Source: Yoonia sp.
GTDB taxonomy: Bacteria; Pseudomonadota; Alphaproteobacteria; Rhodobacterales; Rhodobacteraceae
DNA: 64,000 bases
NCBI RefSeq assembly: GCF_014859355.1
Contig: NZ_JACUUJ010000013.1
Location: 1-64,000, forward strand
Direction of reading: 5' to 3'
In this document: piece by piece, positions 40,291 through 48,680 of the stretch
How positions within the stretch are numbered: the first letter of the stretch is position 1
Layout: every line of letters begins with the position of its first letter
The notes under the pieces: model-generated
Databases searched by the model: none
What the model saw: only the letters and a program-made list of their open reading frames with translations
What the model was told of the DNA's origin: nothing
Translations under genes and position numbers: made by a program

Positions 40291-40563
40291 ATGGAAACGC
40301 GATTCATCGTGTTGTTGATCATCGCACCATTCGCTTTGACCTTTATATATGCCATCTGGCATGAATACCGCAGGTACAAGCGCGAAGGGGCGTCTTCCTA
40401 CGGGTTGACATACGATCCAGAGACGAACACGACCCATGTGGGCACCCTGGAAGATGATGCTGACGGGTTCGACCCCGAAGAATTCAACCCCGAGGACACG
40501 CCCGACACGGGACAAACCGACGACACCGATGCAGACAGCAAGGAACAGGAAACAAAGTCATGA
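40291..40563 (+). CDS. Small membrane protein between bolA and grxD
   Basis: 90 residues: one N-terminal transmembrane helix ([19 protein letters not shown]), a basic patch ([10 protein letters not shown]), then a strongly acidic tail rich in Asp, Glu and Thr. I do not recognise a family. It begins 5 bases after bolA and its stop overlaps the grxD start by 4 bases (ATGA), so it is clearly in the bolA-grxD operon. The topology suggests a cytosolic acidic tail after a membrane anchor. A role in placing the BolA-Grx pair at the membrane is a guess from position only. Confidence 0.8.
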   Translation: METRFIVLLIIAPFALTFIYAIWHEYRRYKREGASSYGLTYDPETNTTHVGTLEDDADGFDPEEFNPEDTPDTGQTDDTDADSKEQETKS

Positions 40564-40919
40564 CAGCCGAAGCGAAAATCAAGGAAACGATCACCAGCAA
40601 CGATGTTGTGCTTTTCATGAAAGGCACAAAATCCATGCCACAATGCGGGTTTTCATCCCGCGTCGCGGGTGTGCTGAACTTTATGGGTGTTGAATTTGCC
40701 GATGTAAACGTGCTGGCCGACGACGAAATCCGCCAGGGGATCAAGAATTTTTCCGATTGGCCGACAATTCCACAGCTTTACGTCAAAGGCGAATTTGTCG
40801 GTGGTTGCGACATCATCACCGAAATGACACTTTCGGGGGAATTAGACACACTTTTCGCGCAGCAAGGCGTCGATTTTGACGAGGATGCCGCCGAAAAAAT
40901 CCGCGAAGCGAACGCCTGA
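40560..40919 (+). CDS. grxD: Monothiol CGFS glutaredoxin (Grx4/GrxD)
   Basis: 119-residue thioredoxin-fold protein with the CGFS active site at residues 29-32 in [37 protein letters not shown] carries the cis-Pro and glutathione-binding residues. It binds a glutathione-ligated [2Fe-2S] cluster and partners BolA; both are in this operon. It overlaps the small membrane protein gene by 4 bases. A long stem-loop follows. Confidence 0.95.
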   Translation: MTAEAKIKETITSNDVVLFMKGTKSMPQCGFSSRVAGVLNFMGVEFADVNVLADDEIRQGIKNFSDWPTIPQLYVKGEFVGGCDIITEMTLSGELDTLFAQQGVDFDEDAAEKIREANA

Positions 40920-40929
40920 TTTATCGACA

Positions 40930-40968
40930 ATGCTGCCTAAAGGGTTGTTTGGACCCTTCAGGCAGCAT
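40930..40968. terminator. Long stem-loop after grxD
   Basis: A 16-bp stem with one mismatch (40930-40945 against 53-68 of the same line), loop TGTTTGG, starting 11 bases after the grxD stop. No T run follows. A second hairpin CATGCCG/CGGCATG lies at 40984-41000, close to the zapA stop, so this may be a bidirectional end region for grxD and zapA. Confidence 0.6.
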
Positions 40969-41006
40969 GCGCATGGGTTTGATCATGCCGTCACGGCATG
41001 GCCGCC

Positions 41007-41390
41007 CTATTGCTCTAACTCATCTGCCAGGGATTCCGCCCGGGCCGCGATTTCGGCCAGCGTATAGGTGACAGAGCTTGGCACAACGGGCACTTCGATC
41101 CGCTCGGGCGTGGGGGCCGGGCGCGTTTCCCATGCTTCGATTTGCGCGCGCAACCTGATGACCTCTGCGTCTGCTTCGCGCAACCGGTCTTCAAGCCCTG
41201 CGGTTTTATCCGCCAGCATCAGCCCGGCCATCAACAGCATCCGTGCTTCGGGCAAACGCCCGATCTGTTCAGCCAGATGCGCGGCCTCGCCGTCGAGCAA
41301 GGCCGCAGCGGAATGCAGAAAATGTTCTTCACCGTCCTGACAGGCGACCTCGAACAGGCGGCCACCGATGGAAATTTCAACCTGCGGCAT
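41007..41390 (-). CDS. zapA: Cell division protein ZapA
   Basis: 127 residues. The N-terminal ZapA domain (VEISIGGRLFEVACQDGEEHFL, then LAEQIGRLPEARMLLMAGLMLADK) binds and bundles FtsZ; a coiled coil follows (LEDRLREADAEVIRLRAQIEAW) and a Pro-rich link to a final helix. A GTG at 41399 is in frame, but ATG 41390 has GAAGGTG at proper distance. It overlaps the upstream coiled-coil gene by 14 bases. No 6S RNA, often linked to zapA, can be seen next to it. Confidence 0.9.
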   Translation of the reverse strand: MPQVEISIGGRLFEVACQDGEEHFLHSAAALLDGEAAHLAEQIGRLPEARMLLMAGLMLADKTAGLEDRLREADAEVIRLRAQIEAWETRPAPTPERIEVPVVPSSVTYTLAEIAARAESLADELEQ

Positions 41391-41847
41391 GGGTATCACC
41401 TTCGATTAACGGTTTGAGTTGACGCAAGATCGCATCCACTTCGGCTGCCTCTGACGCCCGCTGCGCGGCGAGCGCTTCCACTTCCGCGGCCATCGCATTG
41501 TCAAGAAGTTCAGGCGCTACGCCATTGCTCAGCGCCTCGCGCAGGCTGCTGTTCATCTCGCGCATCTGGGTATTTGACGCGCGCAATCGCTGCAATTCTT
41601 CATCCAGCCGTATCATCTGGACGCGCTGGCTTTCTACACGCGCCACAAGAGAAGCGACCTGCGTATCCTGCCGTTCCTTCAGCTGACGCACACGTTCAAC
41701 CAGTTCGGCATTGGCGGCACGTTCGTTTTCAAGCGCCGATGACAGGGTATGATCCGCCGGCAACGTTGATTTCTGCGCCTCAATGCCCTGTCGTATGCGG
41801 TCAAGCGCGGCTGTGATCCGGCTTTCCAACGCGCTGATATCACTCAT
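41377..41847 (-). CDS. Coiled-coil protein coupled to zapA
   Basis: 156 residues, nearly all heptad-like helix: MSDISALESRITAALDRI, LENERAANAELVERVRQLKE, VESQRVQMIRLDEELQRLRA. No membrane segment or enzyme motif. The open frame runs to 42018, but ATG 41847 has AAAGGGAC upstream and begins the helical region. Its end overlaps zapA by 14 bases, so the two are translated together. I do not recognise a named family; coupling to zapA suggests a cell-division role, perhaps analogous to the coiled-coil partner ZapB, as inference. Confidence 0.8.
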   Translation of the reverse strand: MSDISALESRITAALDRIRQGIEAQKSTLPADHTLSSALENERAANAELVERVRQLKERQDTQVASLVARVESQRVQMIRLDEELQRLRASNTQMREMNSSLREALSNGVAPELLDNAMAAEVEALAAQRASEAAEVDAILRQLKPLIEGDTHAAG

Positions 41848-42118
41848 CCGCCTGTCCCTTTCATGATGCCCGCTGGCACCCGCGCAAAGGCTGCTTTTGT
41901 TGTCGCCAGCCTCATTGCATCCCAATCTGTTGGCCACAATCACCGACCCTTGAACGAATCGCATCACTATCTTGCTACAGTAAGCGATCAAAAACGCACC
42001 CGCAAACGACGGTGGCACTGCAAATTGAAAGGTTTAGCCGTCGCGCTTGATCTTGGGGGTGACCCTGATATGACGCAGACAACGATAAACGCCACCCATG
42101 CACATAGGATCATAGACC

Positions 42119-44137
42119 TTGGAAATTGCAGCCCTGCGCACCGCCCACCCTGATCACTGGCAAAAAGCCACCGCCATCCGCACCCTGACGCTGGATGCGG
42201 TTGCTGCCGCCAACTCCGGCCATTCCGGCATGCCGATGGGCATGGCCGATGTGGCCACGGTGCTGTTTGAAAAGCATCTGAAATTTGACCCAAAGGCCCC
42301 CGCATGGCCAGATCGTGACAGGTTTATCCTGTCAGCGGGCCATGGGTCGATGTTGCTTTATTCTCTGATGTATCTGACCGGCTACGAAGACATCACGCTG
42401 GACCAGATCAAGGACTTCCGCCAATGGGGCGCGCGCACGGCGGGCCACCCCGAATACGGCCACGCCCGCGGGATCGAGACCACCACCGGCCCTCTGGGTC
42501 AGGGCATCGCCAATTCGGTGGGTTTCGCGATTGCCGAAGAAATCCAGCGCGCCACATGGGGCAAGCAGATCATCGACCACCACACCTATGTCATGGCCGG
42601 TGACGGCTGCCTGATGGAAGGCATCAGCCAAGAGGCGATCGGCCTTGCTGGTATGCAGAAACTGGGCCACCTGATCGTTCTGTTTGACAACAACAACATC
42701 ACCATCGACGGCACCGTCGATCTGGCCGACATCACCGACCAGCCCGCGCGTTTTGCCGCATCGGGCTGGCATGTGCAATCCATCGACGGGCATGACCCGG
42801 TGGCGATTGACGCGGCGATCACGGCCGCCAAGGCCGACCCGCGCCCGTCGATGATTGCCTGCAAGACCCATATCGCGCTGGGACACGCCGCACAGGACAC
42901 ATCCAAAGGCCACGGCGCACTGACCGACGCCGACCAGTTGCAAGCCGCAAAACAGGCTTATGGCGCACCCTTGGGTGACTTCGAGGTGGACCCTGCGGTC
43001 AAGGCCCAATGGGAAGCGATCGGCGCACGCGGTGCAGCGGCAAGGCAGGGTTGGGAAGACCGCTTTGCCAAACTGTCAGCAGCCAAACAGGCCGAATTCA
43101 ACCGCACCTATGCCGGTGAGGCCCCCAAGAAACTGGCTGCTGTGATCCGTGCGCTGAAAAAGCAGATCAGCGAAGGCGCGCCAAAGGTCGCGACGCGCAG
43201 ATCGTCCGAAATGACGCTAGAGGTGATCAACCCGATCATGGGCGAAACCATCGGTGGATCGGCTGACCTGACCGGATCGAACAACACCAAGACCGCAGAT
43301 CTGGGCGTGTTCAACCCCGACAACCGCAAGGGCCGTTACATCTATTACGGTGTGCGCGAACACGGGATGGCAGCGGCGATGAACGGCATGGCCCTGCATG
43401 GCGGCGCGCGGCCCTATGGCGGCACCTTCATGTGTTTCACCGACTATGCGCGGGGTGCGATGCGCCTATCGGCGTTGATGGGCATTCCCACCACCTATGT
43501 GATGACCCACGACAGCATCGGACTGGGCGAAGACGGGCCAACCCATCAGCCTGTTGAACATCTGGCCATGCTGCGGGCCACGCCAAACACCCACGTGTTC
43601 CGCCCCGCCGATACGGTCGAAACCGCCGAAGCCTGGGAATGCGCCCTGACGTCCAAAACCACGCCCAGCGTGCTGGCCCTGTCGCGCCAGAATCTGCCCA
43701 CCGTGCGCACCACCCACACCACAAAGAACCTGACAGCCCAAGGCGCCTATGTGCTGGCCGATGCCGATGGCAAGCGCCAAGCGATCATTCTGGCCACAGG
43801 ATCAGAGGTTGAAATCGCCCTTGCGGCACGCGATCTGCTGCAAGAGGGCGGGATCGGCACGCGCGTTGTGTCGATGCCTTGCTGGGAACTGTTCGAAGAA
43901 CAGGACGAGGGTTACCGTCGCCGCGTTCTGCCCGCAGGCCCCGTGCGCGTCGCTGTCGAGGCGGGTATCCGGTTTGGTTGGGACCGCTGGTTGTTCGGCG
44001 AACGTGGCCGGCGCGAAAAATCCGGTTTCGTCGGGATGCACGGGTTCGGTGCGTCGGCACCCGCGGACCGGCTGTATCAGGAATTCGGGATCACGGCACA
44101 GGATGTCGCGGCCAAGGTGAAGTCGCTGATCAAGTAA
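42119..44137 (+). CDS. tkt: Transketolase
   Basis: 672-residue TPP enzyme of the pentose phosphate pathway and Calvin-type carbon rearrangements. It shows [19 protein letters not shown], the TPP motif [18 protein letters not shown] with [10 protein letters not shown], and the second-domain [18 protein letters not shown] and [20 protein letters not shown]. The start is taken as TTG at 42119: [20 protein letters not shown] matches the usual family N-terminus and AGGA lies 9 bases upstream, with no in-frame ATG there. It heads a central-carbon block with two GAPDH genes; a terminator follows it. Confidence 0.95.
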   Translation: MEIAALRTAHPDHWQKATAIRTLTLDAVAAANSGHSGMPMGMADVATVLFEKHLKFDPKAPAWPDRDRFILSAGHGSMLLYSLMYLTGYEDITLDQIKDFRQWGARTAGHPEYGHARGIETTTGPLGQGIANSVGFAIAEEIQRATWGKQIIDHHTYVMAGDGCLMEGISQEAIGLAGMQKLGHLIVLFDNNNITIDGTVDLADITDQPARFAASGWHVQSIDGHDPVAIDAAITAAKADPRPSMIACKTHIALGHAAQDTSKGHGALTDADQLQAAKQAYGAPLGDFEVDPAVKAQWEAIGARGAAARQGWEDRFAKLSAAKQAEFNRTYAGEAPKKLAAVIRALKKQISEGAPKVATRRSSEMTLEVINPIMGETIGGSADLTGSNNTKTADLGVFNPDNRKGRYIYYGVREHGMAAAMNGMALHGGARPYGGTFMCFTDYARGAMRLSALMGIPTTYVMTHDSIGLGEDGPTHQPVEHLAMLRATPNTHVFRPADTVETAEAWECALTSKTTPSVLALSRQNLPTVRTTHTTKNLTAQGAYVLADADGKRQAIILATGSEVEIALAARDLLQEGGIGTRVVSMPCWELFEEQDEGYRRRVLPAGPVRVAVEAGIRFGWDRWLFGERGRREKSGFVGMHGFGASAPADRLYQEFGITAQDVAAKVKSLIK

Positions 44138-44165
44138 GGCGGATCATCATCAACCCTACGCAAAA

Positions 44166-44191
44166 GGCGGTGCTGCGGCGCTGCCTTTTTT
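44166..44191 (+). terminator. tkt terminator
   Basis: Stem GGCGGTGC/GCGCTGCC (44166-44173 and 44178-44185, two G-T pairs), loop TGCG, then six T (44186-44191), preceded by AAAA, so it may also stop the convergent DUF808 gene, whose stop codon is at its edge. Confidence 0.85.
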
Positions 44192-45146
44192 ACGTCTGCA
44201 ACAGGGCCGTGATACGCTGCCACAGTGGCCCAATGACATCATTTGCCAGGGGGATCAGCGCAAACCCAAGGATCAGCCCCAGCACACCATCCATCGCAGC
44301 CGTTGCAAACCATTCGGTTGCAGCAGTGGCCCCATCAGGCACCAGATGCCCCACCGCGACGGCCCAATCATGGATCTGGTGGCCCAAAGCGGTATAGCCG
44401 ATCTGCTCCAGCCCATGCACGATGATCGACCCGCCAACCCACAGCATCGCCGCCGTGCCAACCCATGTCAGCACCAGCAAGAACCCCGGCATCCCCGCAA
44501 CGATCCCCCGGCCAAGGCTGCGGGTTACGCCCAGCCGTCCGCGGGTGACCATCGCCAGCCCCATGTCGTCGGCCTTTACGATCAGCGCAACGGCACCGTA
44601 AACCATCCCCGTGATTGCAATCGCCACGATCGCCAGCACGGCGGCCTTGCTCCAGATATTCGGGGTTTCAATGGCGGCCAGGGCAATGGTCATGATTTCG
44701 GCAGACAGGATGAAATCTGTCTTGATCGCGCCTTGCACTTTTTCCTCTTCCAGATGGGTCAGGTCGCCGGTGGCATCGGGGTGCGGGTCATGTTTCTGCA
44801 CCGCGTGCAGCACCTTTTCCGCGCCTTCAAAACACAAATACCCCCCGCCCAGCATCAACAAAAGCGGGATCAGCCATGGCGCGAAGGCCGCCAGCAACAG
44901 CGCGACCGGCAGCAAGATCACCAGCTTGTTGCGGATGGACCCCAGCGCGATGCGCCCCACGATGGGCAATTCCCGATCCGCTGAAAAACCATGCACGTAT
45001 TTTGGGGTGACAGCAGCATCATCCACCACAGCACCGGCCGCTTTGGCCCCCGCCTTAGTCGCCTGCCCGATCACATCATCCACCGATGCAGCGGCGACTT
45101 TGGCAATCGCGGCGACATCATCCAACAGGGCCAGCAGTCCGCTCAT
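44190..45146 (-). CDS. DUF808 (YedI-type) integral membrane protein
   Basis: 318 residues with the DUF808 start MSGLLALLDDVAAIAKVAAAS followed by DDVIGQATKAGAKAAGAVVDD, and about seven membrane helices (for example LVILLPVALLLAAFAPWLI and AAVLAIVAIAITGMVYGAVAL). The conserved acidic LEEEKVQGAIKTDFILSAEIM lies between helices. The function is not known. The frame is open to 45209; ATG 45146 matches the family N-terminus. It faces tkt and is divergent from the first GAPDH gene. Confidence 0.9.
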   Translation of the reverse strand: MSGLLALLDDVAAIAKVAAASVDDVIGQATKAGAKAAGAVVDDAAVTPKYVHGFSADRELPIVGRIALGSIRNKLVILLPVALLLAAFAPWLIPLLLMLGGGYLCFEGAEKVLHAVQKHDPHPDATGDLTHLEEEKVQGAIKTDFILSAEIMTIALAAIETPNIWSKAAVLAIVAIAITGMVYGAVALIVKADDMGLAMVTRGRLGVTRSLGRGIVAGMPGFLLVLTWVGTAAMLWVGGSIIVHGLEQIGYTALGHQIHDWAVAVGHLVPDGATAATEWFATAAMDGVLGLILGFALIPLANDVIGPLWQRITALLQT

Positions 45147-45223
45147 TTCTGAATTCCTTGATTCTGTCGCCAACGCTGATCTGACACCGCGTGACATGCA
45201 AGCCCCCACTGTTGGCGCAAACC

Positions 45224-45265
45224 GTTAGCGGTAACTGTATGCAAATGCACACCGTTACCGTTAAC
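45224..45265. promoter_or_regulatory. Two GTTANCGNTAAC operators upstream of the first GAPDH gene
   Basis: GTTAGCGGTAAC (45224-45235) and GTTACCGTTAAC (45254-45265): two near-perfect palindromes with central CG, centres 30 bases apart (about three helical turns). This is the shape of LacI-family operators and resembles the sites reported for CceR, a central-carbon regulator of Alphaproteobacteria. They lie between divergent DUF808 and GAPDH genes. Confidence 0.65.
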
Positions 45266-45342
45266 ATATTGACAAACATAATATTTTTACTGGACATGTC
45301 GCCCCCAAAGCGGCACGGAAAGGCAAAGCGAAAGGGCACCAC

Positions 45343-46344
45343 ATGACAGTCACAATCGGGATCAATGGCTTTGGCCGCATCGGGCGCTGCACGCTGGCCC
45401 ACATCACCGAGGCCGCGCGCAATGACGTGCAGGTTGTGCGGATCAACGCCACCGGCCCGATTGAAACCAACGCGCACCTGCTGAAATACGACAGCGTGCA
45501 TGGCCGCTTTGGCCACCCGGTCAAGGTCAGCGGCAACACGCTGGACCTTGGGCGCGGCCCGATTGACGTGATGTCCACCTATGATCCGACCGAACTGGAC
45601 TGGTCCGGTGTCGATGTCGTGCTGGAATGCACCGGCAAATTCAACGACGGCACCAAATCGGCGATCCACCTTGAACGCGGCGCAAAAAAGGTGCTGATTT
45701 CGGCACCTGCAAAAAACGTGGACCGCACCGTGGTTTACGGCGTCAACCACCGCGATCTGCTGAACACCGAACGGATGGTGTCGAACGGGTCTTGCACCAC
45801 CAACTGTCTGGCACCACTGGCCAAGGTGCTGAACGATGCCATCGGGATCGAACGCGGCATCATGACGACAATCCACAGCTATACCGGGGACCAGCCCACG
45901 CTGGACCGGCGGCACAAGGACCTGTATCGCGCGCGCGCTGCCGCCATGGCGATGATCCCCACATCGACAGGTGCCGCCAAGGCCCTGGGCGCGGTGCTGC
46001 CGGAACTGGCGGGGCGGCTGGACGGCACCGCAATGCGCGTGCCCACCCCCAACGTCAGCGCGGTTGATCTGACATTCGAGGCGGGCAAATCCGTGACCGT
46101 GGCCGATGTAAACGCCATCGTCGCCGAGGCAGCAGGCGGCTATATGGGCATGGTCATGGCCTATGACGCAGAAGCCAAGGTCAGCATAGATTTCAACCAC
46201 ACCACGCAAAGCTGCATCTTTGCCCCCGACCAGACCAAGGTGGTCGGGGGGCGCACCGTGCGCGTGCTGGCCTGGTATGACAACGAATGGGGCTTTTCCG
46301 CGCGGATGGCCGATGTGGCCGCGACAATGGGGCGGTTGCATTGA
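45343..46344 (+). CDS. gap: Glyceraldehyde-3-phosphate dehydrogenase, predicted NADP-preferring
   Basis: 333-residue type I GAPDH. Catalytic Cys151 (SNGSCTTNCLAP) and His178 ([12 protein letters not shown]) are present, with NAD(P)-binding [14 protein letters not shown]. The usual NAD-selecting aspartate after strand 2 is Ala36 (RINATGPIETN), and the residues before HKDL are Arg189-Arg190, both compatible with binding the 2'-phosphate of NADP as in B. subtilis GapB and chloroplast GAPDH. This points to a biosynthetic direction. Two operators lie about 80-120 bases upstream. A second GAPDH follows 373 bases downstream. Confidence 0.95.
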   Translation: MTVTIGINGFGRIGRCTLAHITEAARNDVQVVRINATGPIETNAHLLKYDSVHGRFGHPVKVSGNTLDLGRGPIDVMSTYDPTELDWSGVDVVLECTGKFNDGTKSAIHLERGAKKVLISAPAKNVDRTVVYGVNHRDLLNTERMVSNGSCTTNCLAPLAKVLNDAIGIERGIMTTIHSYTGDQPTLDRRHKDLYRARAAAMAMIPTSTGAAKALGAVLPELAGRLDGTAMRVPTPNVSAVDLTFEAGKSVTVADVNAIVAEAAGGYMGMVMAYDAEAKVSIDFNHTTQSCIFAPDQTKVVGGRTVRVLAWYDNEWGFSARMADVAATMGRLH

Positions 46345-46490
46345 TCCGCAAGGCCGCTTTCGTGCCGGTTGAACAGCCACACCAAAGATGACGCCCGGCA
46401 TTGACGCGCAGACACATGATCTGGCCCTTTCAGGCGGTGCGGCATAGGCTTTCAGGGCGCAAAGTGCCTTTGCCCCTGATAGAGCCTGAC

Positions 46491-46634
46491 ATGACCAACA
46501 CCATTGCCTTTTTCCTTGCAGCCGTGATTATCGGTCTTTTTGCACTGGATTATTTCATCCTCGCTTGGGGGCTCCCTATCCTTGTGATGCAGCGTCTGAT
46601 CACGCTGATCGATGCCATCTCTTTCTGGCGATAA
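46491..46634 (+). CDS. Small hydrophobic protein between the two GAPDH genes
   Basis: 47 residues beginning MTNTIAFFLAAVIIGLFALD, with one or two hydrophobic helices (the second around WGLPILVMQRLITLID). No family recognised. Same strand as both GAPDH genes; 146 bases after the first and 82 before the second. The ribosome-binding site is weak. Coding status rests on the strongly membrane-like composition. Confidence 0.55.
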   Translation: MTNTIAFFLAAVIIGLFALDYFILAWGLPILVMQRLITLIDAISFWR

Positions 46635-46679
46635 GCACCGTTACAATATCTTTGGTTGACCTTTTGCGTTAAATCGCAA

Positions 46680-46693
46680 TGTTAGCGCCAACA
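46680..46693. promoter_or_regulatory. Operator-like TGTTAGCGCCAACA upstream of the second GAPDH gene
   Basis: Matches the GTTANCGNTAAC pattern seen before the first GAPDH gene with one change (CAAC for TAAC). It ends 23 bases before the start codon. A TTGCG/CGCAA dyad (46664-46679) adjoins it. The position close to the start suggests repression. Confidence 0.6.
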
Positions 46694-46716
46694 TTGATCC
46701 ATCAGGAGGATGAACC

Positions 46717-47718
46717 ATGGCCGTCAAAGTAGCGATCAACGGATTTGGCCGGATTGGCCGCAACGTACTACGTGCAATCATCGAAAGCGGGCGCACCGAT
46801 ATCGAAGTTGTGGCCATCAACGACCTTGGCCCGGTCGAAACCAACGCGCACCTGCTGCGGTTTGATTCGGTGCATGGCCGTTTTCCCGCAACAGTGACGA
46901 CCGGCGATGACTGGATCGACGTGGGTCGCGGCCCGATACGGGTGACAGCCATCCGCAACCCTGCCGACCTGCCTTGGTCTGACGTTGATGTCGTCATGGA
47001 ATGCACCGGCATTTTCACCAGCAAAGAGGCCTGTCAGGCCCATCTGGACAATGGTGCCAGCCGCGTGCTGATTTCCGCACCGGGCAAGGATGCGGACAAG
47101 ACCATTGTTTATGGTGTCAACCACGATGCGCTGACTAGCGACGATATTATCGTGTCGAATGCGTCATGCACCACCAACTGCCTGTCGCCCGTGGTGAAGG
47201 TGCTGAACAATACCATCGGGATCACCAAAGGGTTCATGACCACGATCCACAGCTACACAGGCGACCAGCCCACGCTGGACACCATGCACAAGGATCTGTA
47301 TCGCGCCCGCGCCGCTGCGCTGTCGATGATCCCGACATCCACCGGGGCGGCCAAGGCCGTGGGGCTGGTGCTGCCCGAATTGAACGGCAAGCTTGACGGG
47401 GTCGCGATCCGCGTGCCAACGCCGAATGTGTCCGTGGTCGACCTGACGTTCGAGGCATCGCGCGCCACCACAGTGGACGAAATCAACGCCGCCATCATTG
47501 CCGCAGCTGATGGGCCGCTCAAGGGTATTTTAGGCTATACTGACCTGCCGCTGGTCAGTTCCGATTTCAACCATGACCCGCATTCGTCGATCTTTCACCT
47601 TGACCAGACCAAGGTGCTGGACGGCACCATGGTGCGGATCCTGTCGTGGTACGACAACGAATGGGGCTTTTCCAACCGGATGAACGACACCGCCGTCGCG
47701 ATGGGTAAACTGATCTGA
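46717..47718 (+). CDS. gap: Glyceraldehyde-3-phosphate dehydrogenase, predicted NAD-dependent
   Basis: 333-residue type I GAPDH, alignable without gaps with its neighbour. Cys151 ([12 protein letters not shown]) and His178 are intact. The NAD-selecting aspartate is kept as Asp36 ([11 protein letters not shown]) and the residues before HKDL are Thr189-Met190 rather than two arginines, so it should prefer NAD and serve glycolysis. AGGAGG lies 8 bases before ATG. It has an operator-like palindrome close to the start and a strong terminator behind. Confidence 0.96.
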   Translation: MAVKVAINGFGRIGRNVLRAIIESGRTDIEVVAINDLGPVETNAHLLRFDSVHGRFPATVTTGDDWIDVGRGPIRVTAIRNPADLPWSDVDVVMECTGIFTSKEACQAHLDNGASRVLISAPGKDADKTIVYGVNHDALTSDDIIVSNASCTTNCLSPVVKVLNNTIGITKGFMTTIHSYTGDQPTLDTMHKDLYRARAAALSMIPTSTGAAKAVGLVLPELNGKLDGVAIRVPTPNVSVVDLTFEASRATTVDEINAAIIAAADGPLKGILGYTDLPLVSSDFNHDPHSSIFHLDQTKVLDGTMVRILSWYDNEWGFSNRMNDTAVAMGKLI

Positions 47719-47741
47719 TCACCGTCATATGACAGCCATTG

Positions 47742-47767
47742 ACCGGCCCCGCGGGGCCGGTTTTTTT
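47742..47767 (+). terminator. Terminator of the second GAPDH gene
   Basis: Perfect stem ACCGGCCC/GGGCCGGT (47742-47749 and 47754-47761), loop CGCG, followed by T to 47767. It lies 23 bases after the stop codon. Confidence 0.9.
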
Positions 47768-47897
47768 GTGCGATCACTGGATTTTGCCATGCAACGCCTG
47801 CATGGCGCCTTCCCGGCTGAGGCGATTGTGCTGCGCCGCAGCATCACTAGATATGGTGCAAGACAACACAACGCGATGACCAAAAGGAACCCCGTAA

Positions 47898-48056
47898 ATG
47901 ACCGTCTTGAACACAGTCCGAAACGCCGTGCAAAAGCGCGCAGCCTATATCCGGCTCAAGCGGGATATACAGACCATGCCACTGGACACAGCCATTGATC
48001 TGGGCCTGTTCCGCGAAGATGCGGCAAAGATCGCTGGCAAGGCTGTTTACGGCTAA
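47898..48056 (+). CDS. DUF1127-like mini-protein
   Basis: 52 residues: an N-terminal arginine/lysine-rich helix (VRNAVQKRAAYIRLKRDI) then MPLDTAIDLGLFREDAAKIA and the ending GKAVYG. The order basic helix, then a short IDLG(L/I) helix and a final (A/V)YG is that of small DUF1127 proteins in Rhodobacterales, some of which bind RNA (CcaF1 in R. sphaeroides). AAGGA lies 10 bases upstream of the ATG. It stands alone, convergent with coaD. A TTGCcatGCAA dyad (47784-47794) lies about 100 bases upstream. Confidence 0.7.
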   Translation: MTVLNTVRNAVQKRAAYIRLKRDIQTMPLDTAIDLGLFREDAAKIAGKAVYG

Positions 48057-48122
48057 AAATACACCCTGAAACACATCAGCCGCGCCTTATCTGCAGCCGA
48101 TATCTTGTTTTATGACAAGGCT

Positions 48123-48617
48123 TTATGCGGCAAACTTTCCCGTCAACGCCTGTTTGACGGCCGGGGGAACAAATTTGCTCACATCGCCCCCAAGACGCGC
48201 GATTTCCTTGACCAGCTTTGAGGCAATCGCCTGATTTTTGGCATCGGCCATCAGGAAGACCGTTTCAATGGTATTATCCATCGACCGGTTCATGCCAACC
48301 ATCTGGAATTCATATTCAAAATCCGCAACAGCCCGCAGCCCCCGGATGATCACGCCTGCGCCCACATCATGGGCGCAATCAATCAACAGGTTTTCAAACG
48401 GATGCACCAGCACCTCGCAGCCCCGATCGGCCCCCAGCGGCACGCATTCCGATTGCACCATCGCAACGCGTTCTTCCAATGAAAACAGAGGCCCCTTGTC
48501 GCGGTTGATCGCCACGCCGATTACCAGCCGATCAACCAGCGAACAGGCCCTGCGGACGATGTCGATATGTCCATGCGTCACCGGGTCAAACGTGCCGGGG
48601 TATAATCCTACGCGCAT
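48123..48617 (-). CDS. coaD: Phosphopantetheine adenylyltransferase
   Basis: Fourth step of CoA synthesis: 4'-phosphopantetheine + ATP to dephospho-CoA (164 residues). It has the nucleotidyl-transferase motif GLYPGTFDPVTHGHIDIV, the LIRGLRA-type IIRGLRAVADFEYEFQM, and the C-terminal NQAIASKLVKEIARLGGD. The open frame extends to 48647; ATG 48617 gives the canonical MRVGLYPGTFDP. Single gene convergent with the DUF1127 gene. Confidence 0.96.
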   Translation of the reverse strand: MRVGLYPGTFDPVTHGHIDIVRRACSLVDRLVIGVAINRDKGPLFSLEERVAMVQSECVPLGADRGCEVLVHPFENLLIDCAHDVGAGVIIRGLRAVADFEYEFQMVGMNRSMDNTIETVFLMADAKNQAIASKLVKEIARLGGDVSKFVPPAVKQALTGKFAA

Positions 48618-48680
48618 GGCGCACCTCATCTGCTGATTTGCCGCCAAGCAACATTATTACACGCCAGAATGCAAGTGGTG

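Noticed and set aside
40920-42118. 6S RNA next to zapA
   Set aside because: No 150-190-base sequence able to form the long 6S hairpin with a central bubble is visible on either side.
47729-47998. 89-residue open frame overlapping the DUF1127-like gene
   Set aside because: It starts inside the terminator of the GAPDH gene, has no ribosome-binding site and no family resemblance; the shorter 52-residue frame has both.
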